Assembly (NCBI GenBank): GCA_964634605.1
Contig: CAZWLJ010000013.1
Location: 1-58,269, forward strand
Direction: 5' to 3'
Source of the DNA: UPXZ01 sp964634605
GTDB lineage: Bacteria; Bacteroidota; Bacteroidia; Bacteroidales; Paludibacteraceae
DNA: 58,269 bases
In this document: positions 1-9,162 of the stretch, one piece after another
How the letters are laid out: each line of letters begins with the position of its first letter
Numbering within the stretch: position 1 is the stretch's first letter
Position numbers and translations under genes: made by a program
The notes under the pieces: model-generated
The model's database searches: none
What the model saw: the letters and a program-made list of their open reading frames with translations, nothing else
Told to the model about the DNA's origin: nothing

Positions 1-105
1 CTCGATAACATCCACCACCGAGAAATACCATTCTTCGGTTTCATCGTCCCAAACGGTTCTGACTTTCTTTTCTTCAAAAAGTTTTATGGCATTCTGTTTT
101 GTCAT
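1..105 (-). CDS. Bro-N / phage-antirepressor-like protein, N-terminal part (runs off the window)
   Basis: Only the first 35 codons are inside the window. The ATG at 103-105 (minus strand) opens a frame that begins MTKQNAIKLFEEKKVRTVWD and continues with a W-Y-F-S-V-V-D-V-I-E stretch to the edge. That start resembles the Bro-N domain (BRO/antirepressor family), whose members in Bacteroidota often begin this way; this is recalled resemblance, not a search. Bro-N proteins are DNA-binding and common in prophages, but stand-alone chromosomal copies also occur in this phylum. The start lies 4 nt after the stop of the glycosyltransferase gene, so the two are probably co-transcribed. Function beyond possible DNA binding is unknown. 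Confidence 0.6.
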   Translation of the reverse strand, partial: MTKQNAIKLFEEKKVRTVWDDETEEWYFSVVDVIE

Positions 106-109
106 GGCC

Positions 110-1228
110 TTAAATTGTATTTACCGTTTGCACCATCATTCTCCAGTCGTACTTTTTCTTTTCTTCCTTTACATATTTAATAAAATCATCCGAACGGTTA
201 TTTTCAAAAAAGTCAACCAGCGCATCCGCAATTTTATTTACTTCAGGCTCTACCACATAACCTACCTTACCATCAGGAACAATATCGGCCAGTCCACCGA
301 CATTGGTTACCAGCATGGGTTTTTCGAAATGGTAGGCAATCTGCGACACACCGCTTTGAGTTGCCGAGCGGTAAGGCTGGGCTATCAGGTCGGCTGCATT
401 GAAGTAATATGCCACTTCCTTTTCAGGAATAAAATCAGTATGAAGAACCACCAGATCATCCAGTGCATATTTTTTTATCATTTCGAAGCAGGGTTCCTTT
501 GGCTCATAAAATTCGCCTGCTACGAGCAGTTTGACGGGAAACTGCCGCAACCGCACATCAGCAAAGGCTTGCATGAGCAAGTCAAGTCCTTTGTAACGGC
601 GTATAAATCCGAAAAATAAAATATACCGGAAATCAGGATCCAGATTGAGCGCATCCATAGCTTCGGAACGCGGAAGAATTGCCCCGTAATGGTCGTAAAC
701 CGGATGAGGCGATACCAGTTTCGGTTTTTTCTTACTGTCGAATTTATTGATGTCATTCACCACCGAGTTTGTCATGGCCACAAAACCGTCCATCGCTTTC
801 ACGAAATATTTGGGAAACAACTTATCCAGCAAAGAAGGTTCGTGGGGTATCATATTGTGAACCAGCGAAATGATTTTTGTTTTCTCCGTTTTTGCAAAGC
901 GGGCAATAGTTCCGAAACAGGGCGCCATAAAAGCCATCCAGTAGCAGAAAATGATTTTATCAGGGTTGCTGGCCTTAATTTCTTTACCCACGCTGATCCA
1001 GTTCAGTGGATTTACACTGTTGATACGGCGGGTAATTTTCAAGTCTGCCGGCGCTTCGTCATCCGAAAACTGCGTTTTCCCCGGAAAAAGAAAAGAGGGG
1101 TATTGCAATGTAAAGGTATAAATTTCTACTTCATTGCCCTGTCTGACAAATTCATGCGCCAGGCGCTCGTTGAATGCAGCCAAACCTCCGCGATACGGAT
1201 AAGCGGTACCTACAATAATAATCTTCAT
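110..1228 (-). CDS. Glycosyltransferase family 4 protein
   Basis: A 372-residue cytoplasmic GT-B fold transferase that probably moves a sugar from a nucleotide-sugar donor to a lipid or glycan acceptor. The N-terminus shows the beta-strand and glycine loop MKIIIVGTAYPYRGGLAAFN of the acceptor domain. The C-terminal donor domain begins near residue 200 with FFGFIRRYKGLDLL and carries the QSGVSQIAYHFEKPMLVTNV segment near residue 290 where GT4 enzymes bind the donor nucleotide. No signal peptide or membrane helix is seen. It is transcribed alone or with the Bro-N-like gene 4 nt downstream. No other capsule or LPS gene is visible, so the acceptor cannot be inferred. Confidence 0.85.
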   Translation of the reverse strand: MKIIIVGTAYPYRGGLAAFNERLAHEFVRQGNEVEIYTFTLQYPSFLFPGKTQFSDDEAPADLKITRRINSVNPLNWISVGKEIKASNPDKIIFCYWMAFMAPCFGTIARFAKTEKTKIISLVHNMIPHEPSLLDKLFPKYFVKAMDGFVAMTNSVVNDINKFDSKKKPKLVSPHPVYDHYGAILPRSEAMDALNLDPDFRYILFFGFIRRYKGLDLLMQAFADVRLRQFPVKLLVAGEFYEPKEPCFEMIKKYALDDLVVLHTDFIPEKEVAYYFNAADLIAQPYRSATQSGVSQIAYHFEKPMLVTNVGGLADIVPDGKVGYVVEPEVNKIADALVDFFENNRSDDFIKYVKEEKKKYDWRMMVQTVNTI

Positions 1229-1259
1229 GCGAAAAGAATGGTTTTCTAAAACTAAATTT

Positions 1260-1268
1260 ACAAAAATA
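1260..1268 (-). promoter_or_regulatory. Putative -7 box of the GT4 gene promoter
   Basis: Read on the minus strand this is TATTTTTGT, an exact match to the Bacteroidota -7 consensus TAnnTTTGY, about 30 nt upstream of the GT4 start. No clear TTTG -33 element is seen at the expected spacing. Confidence 0.4.
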
Positions 1269-1342
1269 GCAAATTAATCCTGGAAGTGAAAGGAATTTGA
1301 AATTAAGTTTCGGAAGAAGGGACTTCATTCTGGACCGGACAA

Positions 1343-1369
1343 AAAAAAGTGCCTGAAAAGGACACTTTT
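1343..1369 (-). terminator. Rho-independent terminator of the GH29 gene
   Basis: AAAAGTG and CACTTTT arms form a short hairpin 22 nt after the fucosidase stop. In the minus direction the hairpin is followed by a run of U (the A-run at 1341-1348). Confidence 0.55.
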
Positions 1370-1390
1370 AATACGCAGGCTGTTTTATTA

Positions 1391-4300
1391 TCAGATCAGA
1401 ACTTTTTGAATTTCTGATGTGCTGGAATTTCTGATAACTACCAGGTAACATCCTTTGGGCAGGTTGTTTACCGGTATTGCCACTTCATTCAGAACGGGAG
1501 AAAAAGTGAGTGATTTCAATAAAAGGCCACTTGAGCTGATCAGTTCAAACCGGGTATTTTCAATAAAATCGCCTGAACACACAATTCTTTCAGATGCCGG
1601 AGAATAGTGAATTTTGTACAGATTTTCTTTCTGATGTTTTACATCCGATGTCATCACCACGTTCAGTTTGAAATCATATACCATTCCTTCGGTAACGTTT
1701 GTGCAAGCACCGTTTGGCAGGGTATACCACGCATTATGATACAGAACCCTTAAAGGAATGCTTTGTAAAATTGCCGATTGGGGAACGGTAACAGGCTGTG
1801 TGATGTCCATTACCGTGTCGAAATTACCCAAAATATTATTCGATGGTGGTTGCTGACCAAATTCAGCAATTTTTTCATCAGTGGTAAAAGTCAAATCGGC
1901 ATTCCAGTCCGCGTAAATATATGCTTTATTGTAACGAAAATCCTGGTAAACGACAGAAGCAGATCTTTCGCCGGCACTAAACGCTTTCAGTTTGAGAGTA
2001 AAAGCAGTGCCTCTTTCTGCTTCAATTACATCTTCCAGATACTTAATATAAACAGTTGACGGTAATGATGTTGCACTATAAGCAAAGTTTTTTTTTGCTC
2101 CGGTTGTAGAAGCGCTTTCCAGGTAAGCTTTTTTTTGGCTGTGTTGTGTTCCGCCGGGTATGCAATATCCTTCAAGATTTGAATTGGAAGAATCGCCATC
2201 ATTATCATACACCAGCACACGGCTTTGAGCAATGAAACCCAGAATATGATTATTTGTCGGATTATTCAGTTCGATATAGAAATCTTTATTTCCTTCGGCC
2301 AATGAATTCTCAAGGATTGTAACATGAACCGTTTTCGATGATTCTCCGGGAGCAAACTGAACGGTCTCGGTTTTATCGGAATATGTCTTTCCATGCACAC
2401 CCGTTCCGGGTGTTGTAATAAATGTAACCGAGGCAGATTCGCTAATATTGCCGAAACGACGAACTTCGAAGGTATAAATTCCGGCATCTTCACGGGATTC
2501 TCCAAAGGCTTTATCTATTTCAAACATGGCCTTAATACCATTTTCTAATTTCAGCAGATTTTGAAGAATAATTTTCGAATCAGTCGAATTATCATTTTTA
2601 GTACCGGTAGCTTTCACCTCAACCACATGATTATCTGCACTTAACGAATTATTTTCGTAAATTACTCCATCTTTGAGAAGTTGAGGAGAGTATGTATCGA
2701 CCTTGGCAGTTTTGGTACCGTCAATCCAGATTTCCAATATACCTGTATCCGGAGATTTAGCACCTAACAGCCTGAACCATCCCCCTTCTACTCCGAAGCG
2801 CGCGGTAGCTGTATTCGTTTTCGACTGAATAGCTATTCCCAGATTGCTGTAGTTCTGAAGCACTGTCCAGTCAGTCGAGCTGACAGGCGTAAACTGGGCT
2901 GTTTTTAATGTTGCAGTAAAAGTTCCGCCTTCGAGTGATTTGGTTAAAGGATCGCCAGCATTTTCTGCAATATAGATATTGTATTTTGTTGCTATATCCT
3001 GTTCGGATGTCTGCCGTTGCTGATAGCTAATTTCGGTCAGTTCTATCTGTTTCCCAAAATCATAGGTAAGCGACTGAGGCATCGACACTTTGGGCTTCCA
3101 TTCAGGTTGCCATATTGTGGAGAGATTATTATCCAGCGTGTTGCTTGCCGGACAGTCCGGTTCTCCGTTCACTGCCTGTCTGGCTTCTGAAGTAGCAGTA
3201 GCCGTAAACCCGGTTCGGTCTATTTCTACTCTTGCACCGTCTGAAAGTTTATAAAACCTCATTTCAGCGAGCGTAGGCCATCTGCCTGAAGGCATTTCAA
3301 GCACTTCAAACTTTAATTTGGAAACTTTCCGGGTCACCAGTGCCCGAAGAGCATCTGCAGCGGTACTTTTAATTCCTGACGGGAAAGCCCCTTTGGAAGC
3401 AATGGAGGCATCAGACCGGTAGGCTTCTATCGAACTGATCACAGGCACTGCCAGTGAAGAGGTAATACTGAGGCGGATTTTACGAACGGGTAATACGGTA
3501 CCTTTAATCATTCGCTGATATCCGATTGTCTGACCCGAGCCAAACTCCTTCCAGTTACCGTACACCTCTACTTCCACTTTCCAGCTGCTGATTCGCTGTC
3601 CGAGCGGAATGTATTCCTGTAACCTGATTACATCCAGGTCAACATCTTTTCCCAGATCAACGGTTACTGTACCGGTTTTTTGCCCGTCAGGCATCGTCCA
3701 GTAAGTATCAAAATTGTTGTCAAGTAATTTGGAGGCCTCAAATCCTTCTCCCCTTACAGCCGATGCGGCAACACTTGCAGCAGGTTGTATCAAATTGGTT
3801 TTGAAAGTTTCAGTAAGGGCTGTATTTAGTTTCATCAAAGCAACCGAATCGTTGGGATGAAATTTACCCTCCCTGTTGGGCGGGATATTCAATAGTAGCG
3901 GAATACCCATTCCGACCGAGCGGAAATAGATATTATGAATCAGGTAATCAAGCGATTTTACGCTTCCGTCCTGTGATGAGTGATAAAACCATCCCGGACG
4001 GATAGATACATCTGCTTCGGGAATGCAGAAATAAGTGCCGTTGGCCTGATATTGCGAAGCACCGTTTGAGGTTGGAATAACTTTGAGCCACACCGGATCA
4101 TTTACGTAACCGCTTTCGTTGCCAACCCAGAATGCATCCACCGGGAAACCGGATTCGGGTCCCGAATAGTTTTGTGCTGCTCCCAGTGTCATCCATGTGA
4201 GGCAATTGGGCTGTAGTTCCCTGACAGTACTTACATAGCGGGCAAAGTCGTATGTCTGATGAGCTACACCGGAACCGGTAGCACCATCGAGCCAGATTTC

Positions 4301-4894
4301 AGCAATTTCACGTTTACCGGTTTCAGTGTTGAGTCGTCCGTATTCACCTCCGAGCAATTCGCGCAGCTGCGCATCATAGAAATCGTTATAATCGCCGGGT
4401 GTGCTGTCGCCGTACGAAGGTTCCCAGGCATCCCAGGGCGAAAGGTAGACTCCCATATCCATCCCGTATTTATCACAGGATTCCGACAATTCTTTAGCCA
4501 GGTCACCCTGACCGTTCAAATAAGGGCTTTTTGAAATATTGTAATCGGTAACTTTGGTTGGCCAGGTGCAGAATCCGTCGTGATGTTTGAGTGTGATGAT
4601 GACGCGGGTAAAACCGGCTTTTCTCAACAGACGAACCCATTGATCGGTATCAACTTTACCTTTGGTGGGATTAAAAGTGGAAGCAGGCCGTTTCACATCA
4701 TTACCCCATTCGATACCATCTGTACCGGCAAAAGTATTCATACCAAAGTGAATAAAAGCGGCCATGGGATTTTTCAGATATTTCATCTGACGCGCGTTTG
4801 GAGCAGGACCAAATTTGAATGGTGGTGTAGTTTGTGCAGAAACTACAGAGAAAAAAAATAAGGAAGCACTCAGTAAGGTGATGACTTTTCTCAT
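1391..4894 (-). CDS. Secreted multidomain alpha-L-fucosidase (GH29) with T9SS sorting domain
   Basis: A 1167-residue secreted enzyme expected to release terminal alpha-L-fucose from glycans. A signal peptide (residues 1-20, ending VVSA) precedes the GH29 barrel at about 25-370. HHDGF near residue 104 and EIWLDG, with the probable nucleophile D203, are typical GH29 motifs. Two discoidin-like (F5/8 type C) modules follow, at about 375-495 and 560-660, then a Calx-beta domain at about 800-905, a GEVED-like domain at about 965-1085, and a roughly 75-residue C-terminal domain of the type IX secretion kind. It is more than twice the usual GH29 length; the extra modules are likely adhesive. It is a single gene between its own promoter and terminator. 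Fold assignment is firm; fucose specificity is by family. Confidence 0.88.
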   Translation of the reverse strand: MRKVITLLSASLFFFSVVSAQTTPPFKFGPAPNARQMKYLKNPMAAFIHFGMNTFAGTDGIEWGNDVKRPASTFNPTKGKVDTDQWVRLLRKAGFTRVIITLKHHDGFCTWPTKVTDYNISKSPYLNGQGDLAKELSESCDKYGMDMGVYLSPWDAWEPSYGDSTPGDYNDFYDAQLRELLGGEYGRLNTETGKREIAEIWLDGATGSGVAHQTYDFARYVSTVRELQPNCLTWMTLGAAQNYSGPESGFPVDAFWVGNESGYVNDPVWLKVIPTSNGASQYQANGTYFCIPEADVSIRPGWFYHSSQDGSVKSLDYLIHNIYFRSVGMGIPLLLNIPPNREGKFHPNDSVALMKLNTALTETFKTNLIQPAASVAASAVRGEGFEASKLLDNNFDTYWTMPDGQKTGTVTVDLGKDVDLDVIRLQEYIPLGQRISSWKVEVEVYGNWKEFGSGQTIGYQRMIKGTVLPVRKIRLSITSSLAVPVISSIEAYRSDASIASKGAFPSGIKSTAADALRALVTRKVSKLKFEVLEMPSGRWPTLAEMRFYKLSDGARVEIDRTGFTATATSEARQAVNGEPDCPASNTLDNNLSTIWQPEWKPKVSMPQSLTYDFGKQIELTEISYQQRQTSEQDIATKYNIYIAENAGDPLTKSLEGGTFTATLKTAQFTPVSSTDWTVLQNYSNLGIAIQSKTNTATARFGVEGGWFRLLGAKSPDTGILEIWIDGTKTAKVDTYSPQLLKDGVIYENNSLSADNHVVEVKATGTKNDNSTDSKIILQNLLKLENGIKAMFEIDKAFGESREDAGIYTFEVRRFGNISESASVTFITTPGTGVHGKTYSDKTETVQFAPGESSKTVHVTILENSLAEGNKDFYIELNNPTNNHILGFIAQSRVLVYDNDGDSSNSNLEGYCIPGGTQHSQKKAYLESASTTGAKKNFAYSATSLPSTVYIKYLEDVIEAERGTAFTLKLKAFSAGERSASVVYQDFRYNKAYIYADWNADLTFTTDEKIAEFGQQPPSNNILGNFDTVMDITQPVTVPQSAILQSIPLRVLYHNAWYTLPNGACTNVTEGMVYDFKLNVVMTSDVKHQKENLYKIHYSPASERIVCSGDFIENTRFELISSSGLLLKSLTFSPVLNEVAIPVNNLPKGCYLVVIRNSSTSEIQKVLI

Positions 4895-4922
4895 AGGATT
4901 TGAATATTTAAATCTAAGGAAT

Positions 4923-4931
4923 ACAAAGGTA
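4923..4931 (-). promoter_or_regulatory. Putative -7 box of the GH29 gene promoter
   Basis: Minus-strand TACCTTTGT matches TAnnTTTGY exactly and lies about 30 nt upstream of the fucosidase start codon. No -33 TTTG is found at 19-21 nt. Confidence 0.45.
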
Positions 4932-4968
4932 ATGAAGAATTTTGAAAAATGAAATACAATTAAAATAA

Positions 4969-5001
4969 AAAATCTATCAATCCTGTGATTGATAGATTTT
5001 T
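4969..5001 (-). terminator. Rho-independent terminator downstream of the OPT transporter
   Basis: A perfect hairpin: AAAATCTATCAA at 4969-4980, 8-nt loop, TTGATAGATTTT at 4989-5000. It starts 21 nt past the transporter stop and is followed in the minus direction by a U-rich run. It closes the peptidase-pullulanase-transporter unit. Confidence 0.75.
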
Positions 5002-5021
5002 ATATGATAACTATACTTTAA

Positions 5022-7034
5022 TTAGTCTTCTTCTTTCGCTTTGAACGATTCCCAAACAAAGAATGCAATTAAAGCCACAAAAGCCACCAGAGCAGCAACC
5101 TGAGCCCCGGTTCCTCCCGGATCTGACCATACTTTGAGATCAAGCGCATCTCCTTTTCCGGTAATGAATATAATCAAAGCGCCAATTACACCGAACAGAG
5201 CAGCTCCGGCAATAAATCCGGAGGCAATGAGGATTCCACGCTGATGACGGGCATTATTCAGTTTGGCATTTCCGGTACTTTTATTAAACCAGTGATTGAG
5301 AAGTCCGCCAACTACCAGAGGGGTATTGAGCGGAAGTGGAATAAACATACCCAGGGCAAATGCAAGCGGAGATATTCCCAGCCAGTTGATTAAAATTGAA
5401 ATCACGGCTCCGACTCCCAGTAAAACCCAGCTTACCCCTGTACCTGACATAAGCGGTTCGATAATAGCTGCCATGGCATTAGCCTGAGGTGCCACCATCG
5501 GATTGGTATGTTCCGGGGTGGGAACAAATCCGTAGGCTTCATTGAGTATATAAATAACTGCACCGACCGTAGCTGCAGAAACCAGTGTGCCCAGAAATTT
5601 GAAAGATTCCTGCTTTGCAGGAGTGGTTCCAAGCCAGTAACCTATTTTCAGGTCGGTGACAAATCCTCCTGCCATGGATAAAGCGGTACAAACCACGCCT
5701 CCGATAATCAGCCCGCTGACCATCCCCTGCCAGCCTTTCAGGCCTACAGAAACCAAGATTACCGAAGACAGAATCAGTGTCATTAATGTCATTCCCGATA
5801 CCGGATTGGTACCTACAATGGCTATGGCGTTAGCTGCTACCGTGGTGAAAAGAAATGAAATGACAGTGATCGTAATCAATGCAATGACAGCCTGCAAGAG
5901 CGTTACTTTCACTCCGAAAAGAAGAAAAATAAATACCGCTACCAGTGTCAGAAACAGGAATAACATCACAAATGTCATTTTTATATCGCGTTGAGTCCTT
6001 TCAGTTTTAACTTCAATTTGTCCTTTTCCCTTACCACCAACAGCCAGTTTGAAAGCTCCTCCTATTACACCTGACGATTTGATAATACCGATTACACCTG
6101 CCATGGCAATGGCGCCAATACCAATCGGACGTACGTAGGAAGCAAAGATTTCTTCGGCTGACATGGCTGCAAAAGGATTTACCCCGCCGCTCAGCGAGGC
6201 TGAAAGCACACCAATTTCATTCACCAGAGGAATCAGCACCAGCCACGAGAGCAACGAGCCAACGGTGATAATGAGTGCATACCGGAGTCCTACCAGATAT
6301 CCGAAACTAAAAATGAGAGCGCTAACATTGAATTTCAGAACCATTTTGAATTTTTCGGCAAGCAAGGCACCCACCGGAACAATCCGGGTGCTTATTTCTT
6401 CGCTCCACAGACGGAATGCCGAAAAACAAAAATCGAAAAGTCCACCAATCAAACCACTCGTGACAAGCAGCCTGGCCTGATTTCCCCCTTTTTCGCCAGT
6501 CATTAATATTTCTGTAGTAGCCGTAGCTTCGGGGAAAGGCAGTTTCCCGTGCATGTCTTTAACGAAATACTTCCTGAAAGGAATCAGAAACAATATTCCT
6601 AAAAAGCCGCCAAACAGTGATGAAAAAAATATCTGCCAGAAATCAACCTGGATTTCGGGATATTTAGCCTGCAGAATATACAATCCGGGAATGGTAAAAA
6701 CGGCTCCTGCCACGATAACACCCGATGATGCCCCGATGGACTGAATGATGACATTCTGACCCAAAGCTCCCTTTTTCCGGAAGGCTGCCGAGGCTCCCAC
6801 GGCGATAATGGAGATAGGAATTGCCGCTTCGAATACCTGTCCGATTTTGAGCCCGGAATAGGCAGCCGCAGCCGAAAATATCACGGCCATGAGCAATCCC
6901 ATACCCACAGACCAGGGTGTAATTTCTGCAACAGCCGAACCAGCAGGCATTACAGGCTTATATTCTTCACCTTCTTTTAATTCGCGGTAGGCGTTTTCGG
7001 GTAAATTTACCGGTTTTTCATTATTATTTTCCAT
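5022..7034 (-). CDS. OPT family oligopeptide transporter
   Basis: A polytopic inner-membrane protein of 670 residues that probably imports small peptides by ion symport. More than a dozen hydrophobic segments are visible, starting with the one after PWSVGMGLLMAVIFSAAAAY, a conserved opening of this OPT subgroup, and ending in a helix before a short charged tail. The ATG at 7032-7034 is preferred over a TTG two codons upstream. Only 12 nt separate it from the pullulanase stop, so it is translated from the same transcript. The M3 peptidase at the head of this unit fits a peptide-use role. Substrate range cannot be read from the sequence; some OPT members carry metal chelates. Confidence 0.88.
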   Translation of the reverse strand: MENNNEKPVNLPENAYRELKEGEEYKPVMPAGSAVAEITPWSVGMGLLMAVIFSAAAAYSGLKIGQVFEAAIPISIIAVGASAAFRKKGALGQNVIIQSIGASSGVIVAGAVFTIPGLYILQAKYPEIQVDFWQIFFSSLFGGFLGILFLIPFRKYFVKDMHGKLPFPEATATTEILMTGEKGGNQARLLVTSGLIGGLFDFCFSAFRLWSEEISTRIVPVGALLAEKFKMVLKFNVSALIFSFGYLVGLRYALIITVGSLLSWLVLIPLVNEIGVLSASLSGGVNPFAAMSAEEIFASYVRPIGIGAIAMAGVIGIIKSSGVIGGAFKLAVGGKGKGQIEVKTERTQRDIKMTFVMLFLFLTLVAVFIFLLFGVKVTLLQAVIALITITVISFLFTTVAANAIAIVGTNPVSGMTLMTLILSSVILVSVGLKGWQGMVSGLIIGGVVCTALSMAGGFVTDLKIGYWLGTTPAKQESFKFLGTLVSAATVGAVIYILNEAYGFVPTPEHTNPMVAPQANAMAAIIEPLMSGTGVSWVLLGVGAVISILINWLGISPLAFALGMFIPLPLNTPLVVGGLLNHWFNKSTGNAKLNNARHQRGILIASGFIAGAALFGVIGALIIFITGKGDALDLKVWSDPGGTGAQVAALVAFVALIAFFVWESFKAKEED

Positions 7035-7046
7035 AAACAACTTTAT

Positions 7047-9041
7047 CTATTTATACATGATACTTGCAGAAGATGCACAGACTGTAAATGCCGTATTTTT
7101 CACATTCATAAGCGGAGCTGAAGGAGATATCCTACCGTCGTGACAAACAACATTCCACTCTCCTTCGGGAATTACCACTTTTACATTTTTCCGGTTTCCG
7201 TTAAGGATTACCAGGATATCTGTCCAGGTATCGCCGTTGGCATTACCGGAAAGTGTGTAGGCTATTACGTTGGGCACGTTCAGTTCTACAAACTTCAGAT
7301 GCTTTTTCATCATCTCAAAATCAGTCATGCGGAATGCCGGATGGGCTTTACGTAACGCTATAAGCCCCTTATAATACAGGAATATATCGTTGTAAGTGGA
7401 TTTGTTGTCCCAGTTGATTTGATTGATGCTGTCGGGCGATTCAAAGGTATTGTTCACCCCTTTTTTGTCTCTGTAAATTTCTTCACCGGCATAGATGAAA
7501 GGTATTCCCTGCGAGGTAAACACTACTGTCTGAGCCAGCTTGTTGAATTTCTGGATTTCGGTTTCGGTAGCTCCGGCTGGTTTGCGTTTGCGCAGTTTAT
7601 CCACCAGACACATATCGTCATGACAGGAAACATAATTGACAACCTGTGTTGGCTGAGTGGTGTATGGTGCACTTGAATGTACCAGTCGGGTATAATCAAT
7701 GCCGGGATATGGCGTAGATGCTGTGATACCAAATTTCACGGCATTTTCCAGGCTGTCGCGTCCTGACACAAAACCCGGAAATTCGTTCATCCAGTTTCCT
7801 TTAAGAGCATCGCGTATGTCGTCGCTGAAGACTGCTATTCGATTGAGCTTGCTTACATTTTTCTTTACAGCCCGTTTTTCCTCGGCAAGTGGCGATGCAG
7901 CTGCTGTCCAGCCTTCGCCGTAGGTGATTATTTTCGGATTCACCTTATCAAGTGCCGCACGGATTGCATTCATAGTCTCAATATCGTGTATTCCCATCAA
8001 ATCGAACCGGAAGCCGTCAACATGATACTCGGTAGCCCAGTAAACCACTGATTCGACGATGAATTTTCGCATCATGGCACGCTCAGAGGCTGTTTCGTTG
8101 CCGCATCCCGAAGCATTGGACCAGGTACTGTCGGAATTAAACCTGTAGAAATAACCCGGAACAAGCAGGTTCAAATGGCTTTCTTTGCCCACAAAAGTAT
8201 GATTGTACACCACATCCATGATTACTCCAATTCCTTCGCTGTGAAGCGACTGAACCATCTGCTTGAATTCCTTTATGCGGCTGACCGGATTCGCAGGATC
8301 AGTAGAATAGCCGCCTTCGGGGACATTAAAGTTCAGAGGATCATATCCCCAGTTGTATTTGTTGTCTTTAAGTCTGGTTTCATCAACCGAAGCATAATCA
8401 AAAGAAGGCAAGAGATGGACGTGGGTAACTCCAAGTTCTTTCAGGTGATCGATACCGGTCGGCTGACCTGCCTGATTTTTGGTTCCCTTCTCAGTAAAAG
8501 CAAGGAATTTTCCCTTGTTTTTAATGCCGGAATTGGGCGAAACTGAAAAATCGCGCATATGAACCTCGTAAATCACGGCATCAGTCATATTCCCGGGCAA
8601 CACGTGTTTATCGTTTTCCCATCCATCCGGATTGGTTTCGTTTAAGTCAATCACAGCCGCCCTTTTACCGTTGACTCCTACGGCTTTCACCCACATACCG
8701 GGAGTTTCGTTGAGCCATTGCTCACCTGTTTTGATCTGGAATGTGTAGTATTTACCTTTCAGATCCCCTTTTATACTTGCCACCCAGGTACCGTTTTTGG
8801 AGCGTTTCATGTCTTTCATCTCATATGCCGATCCGTCTACCCCGTTATCGAAAAGCAGGAGTTTTACCGCATCAGCTGCAGGCGACCATACCCTGAATTT
8901 AGAGCCGGACGGAGAATAAGTTAGTTCGAGATCATCTCCGTTGTAAACCGGATATTCATCAAAGTTGCTGTATTTCTTCCCGTTTCCGGCGCAGCTTATC
9001 AGCATCCCGGATATTGCCAGTATAATCCACGTTTTTTTCAT
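7047..9041 (-). CDS. pulA: Type I pullulanase, lipoprotein (GH13)
   Basis: A 664-residue lipoprotein that hydrolyses alpha-1,6 branches in pullulan, starch or glycogen fragments. The lipobox LISC places the lipidated Cys at residue 17. An N-terminal CBM48-like domain (about 35-135) precedes the barrel. The type I pullulanase signature YNWGYDP is at 229-235. Conserved regions include DVVYNH (276-281), GFRFDLMG with nucleophile D347, YGEGW with acid/base E376, and SCHDD near 475, where SxHDN is more usual. It probably sits in the periplasm or at the cell surface. It lies between the M3 peptidase and the OPT transporter in one orientation. No SusC/SusD pair is present, so this is not a classical polysaccharide utilisation locus. 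Confidence 0.9.
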   Translation of the reverse strand: MKKTWIILAISGMLISCAGNGKKYSNFDEYPVYNGDDLELTYSPSGSKFRVWSPAADAVKLLLFDNGVDGSAYEMKDMKRSKNGTWVASIKGDLKGKYYTFQIKTGEQWLNETPGMWVKAVGVNGKRAAVIDLNETNPDGWENDKHVLPGNMTDAVIYEVHMRDFSVSPNSGIKNKGKFLAFTEKGTKNQAGQPTGIDHLKELGVTHVHLLPSFDYASVDETRLKDNKYNWGYDPLNFNVPEGGYSTDPANPVSRIKEFKQMVQSLHSEGIGVIMDVVYNHTFVGKESHLNLLVPGYFYRFNSDSTWSNASGCGNETASERAMMRKFIVESVVYWATEYHVDGFRFDLMGIHDIETMNAIRAALDKVNPKIITYGEGWTAAASPLAEEKRAVKKNVSKLNRIAVFSDDIRDALKGNWMNEFPGFVSGRDSLENAVKFGITASTPYPGIDYTRLVHSSAPYTTQPTQVVNYVSCHDDMCLVDKLRKRKPAGATETEIQKFNKLAQTVVFTSQGIPFIYAGEEIYRDKKGVNNTFESPDSINQINWDNKSTYNDIFLYYKGLIALRKAHPAFRMTDFEMMKKHLKFVELNVPNVIAYTLSGNANGDTWTDILVILNGNRKNVKVVIPEGEWNVVCHDGRISPSAPLMNVKNTAFTVCASSASIMYK

Positions 9042-9162
9042 GATGATGTTGTTTATTATTATTTTATAAATTAAGTCTTCGGATATTTTTTGATTAACCG
9101 AGAAATATTCAGGAATAATTTTTTATAAAAATCTTCAGTTTTTTAAAAAACAAAGTTTTTAT

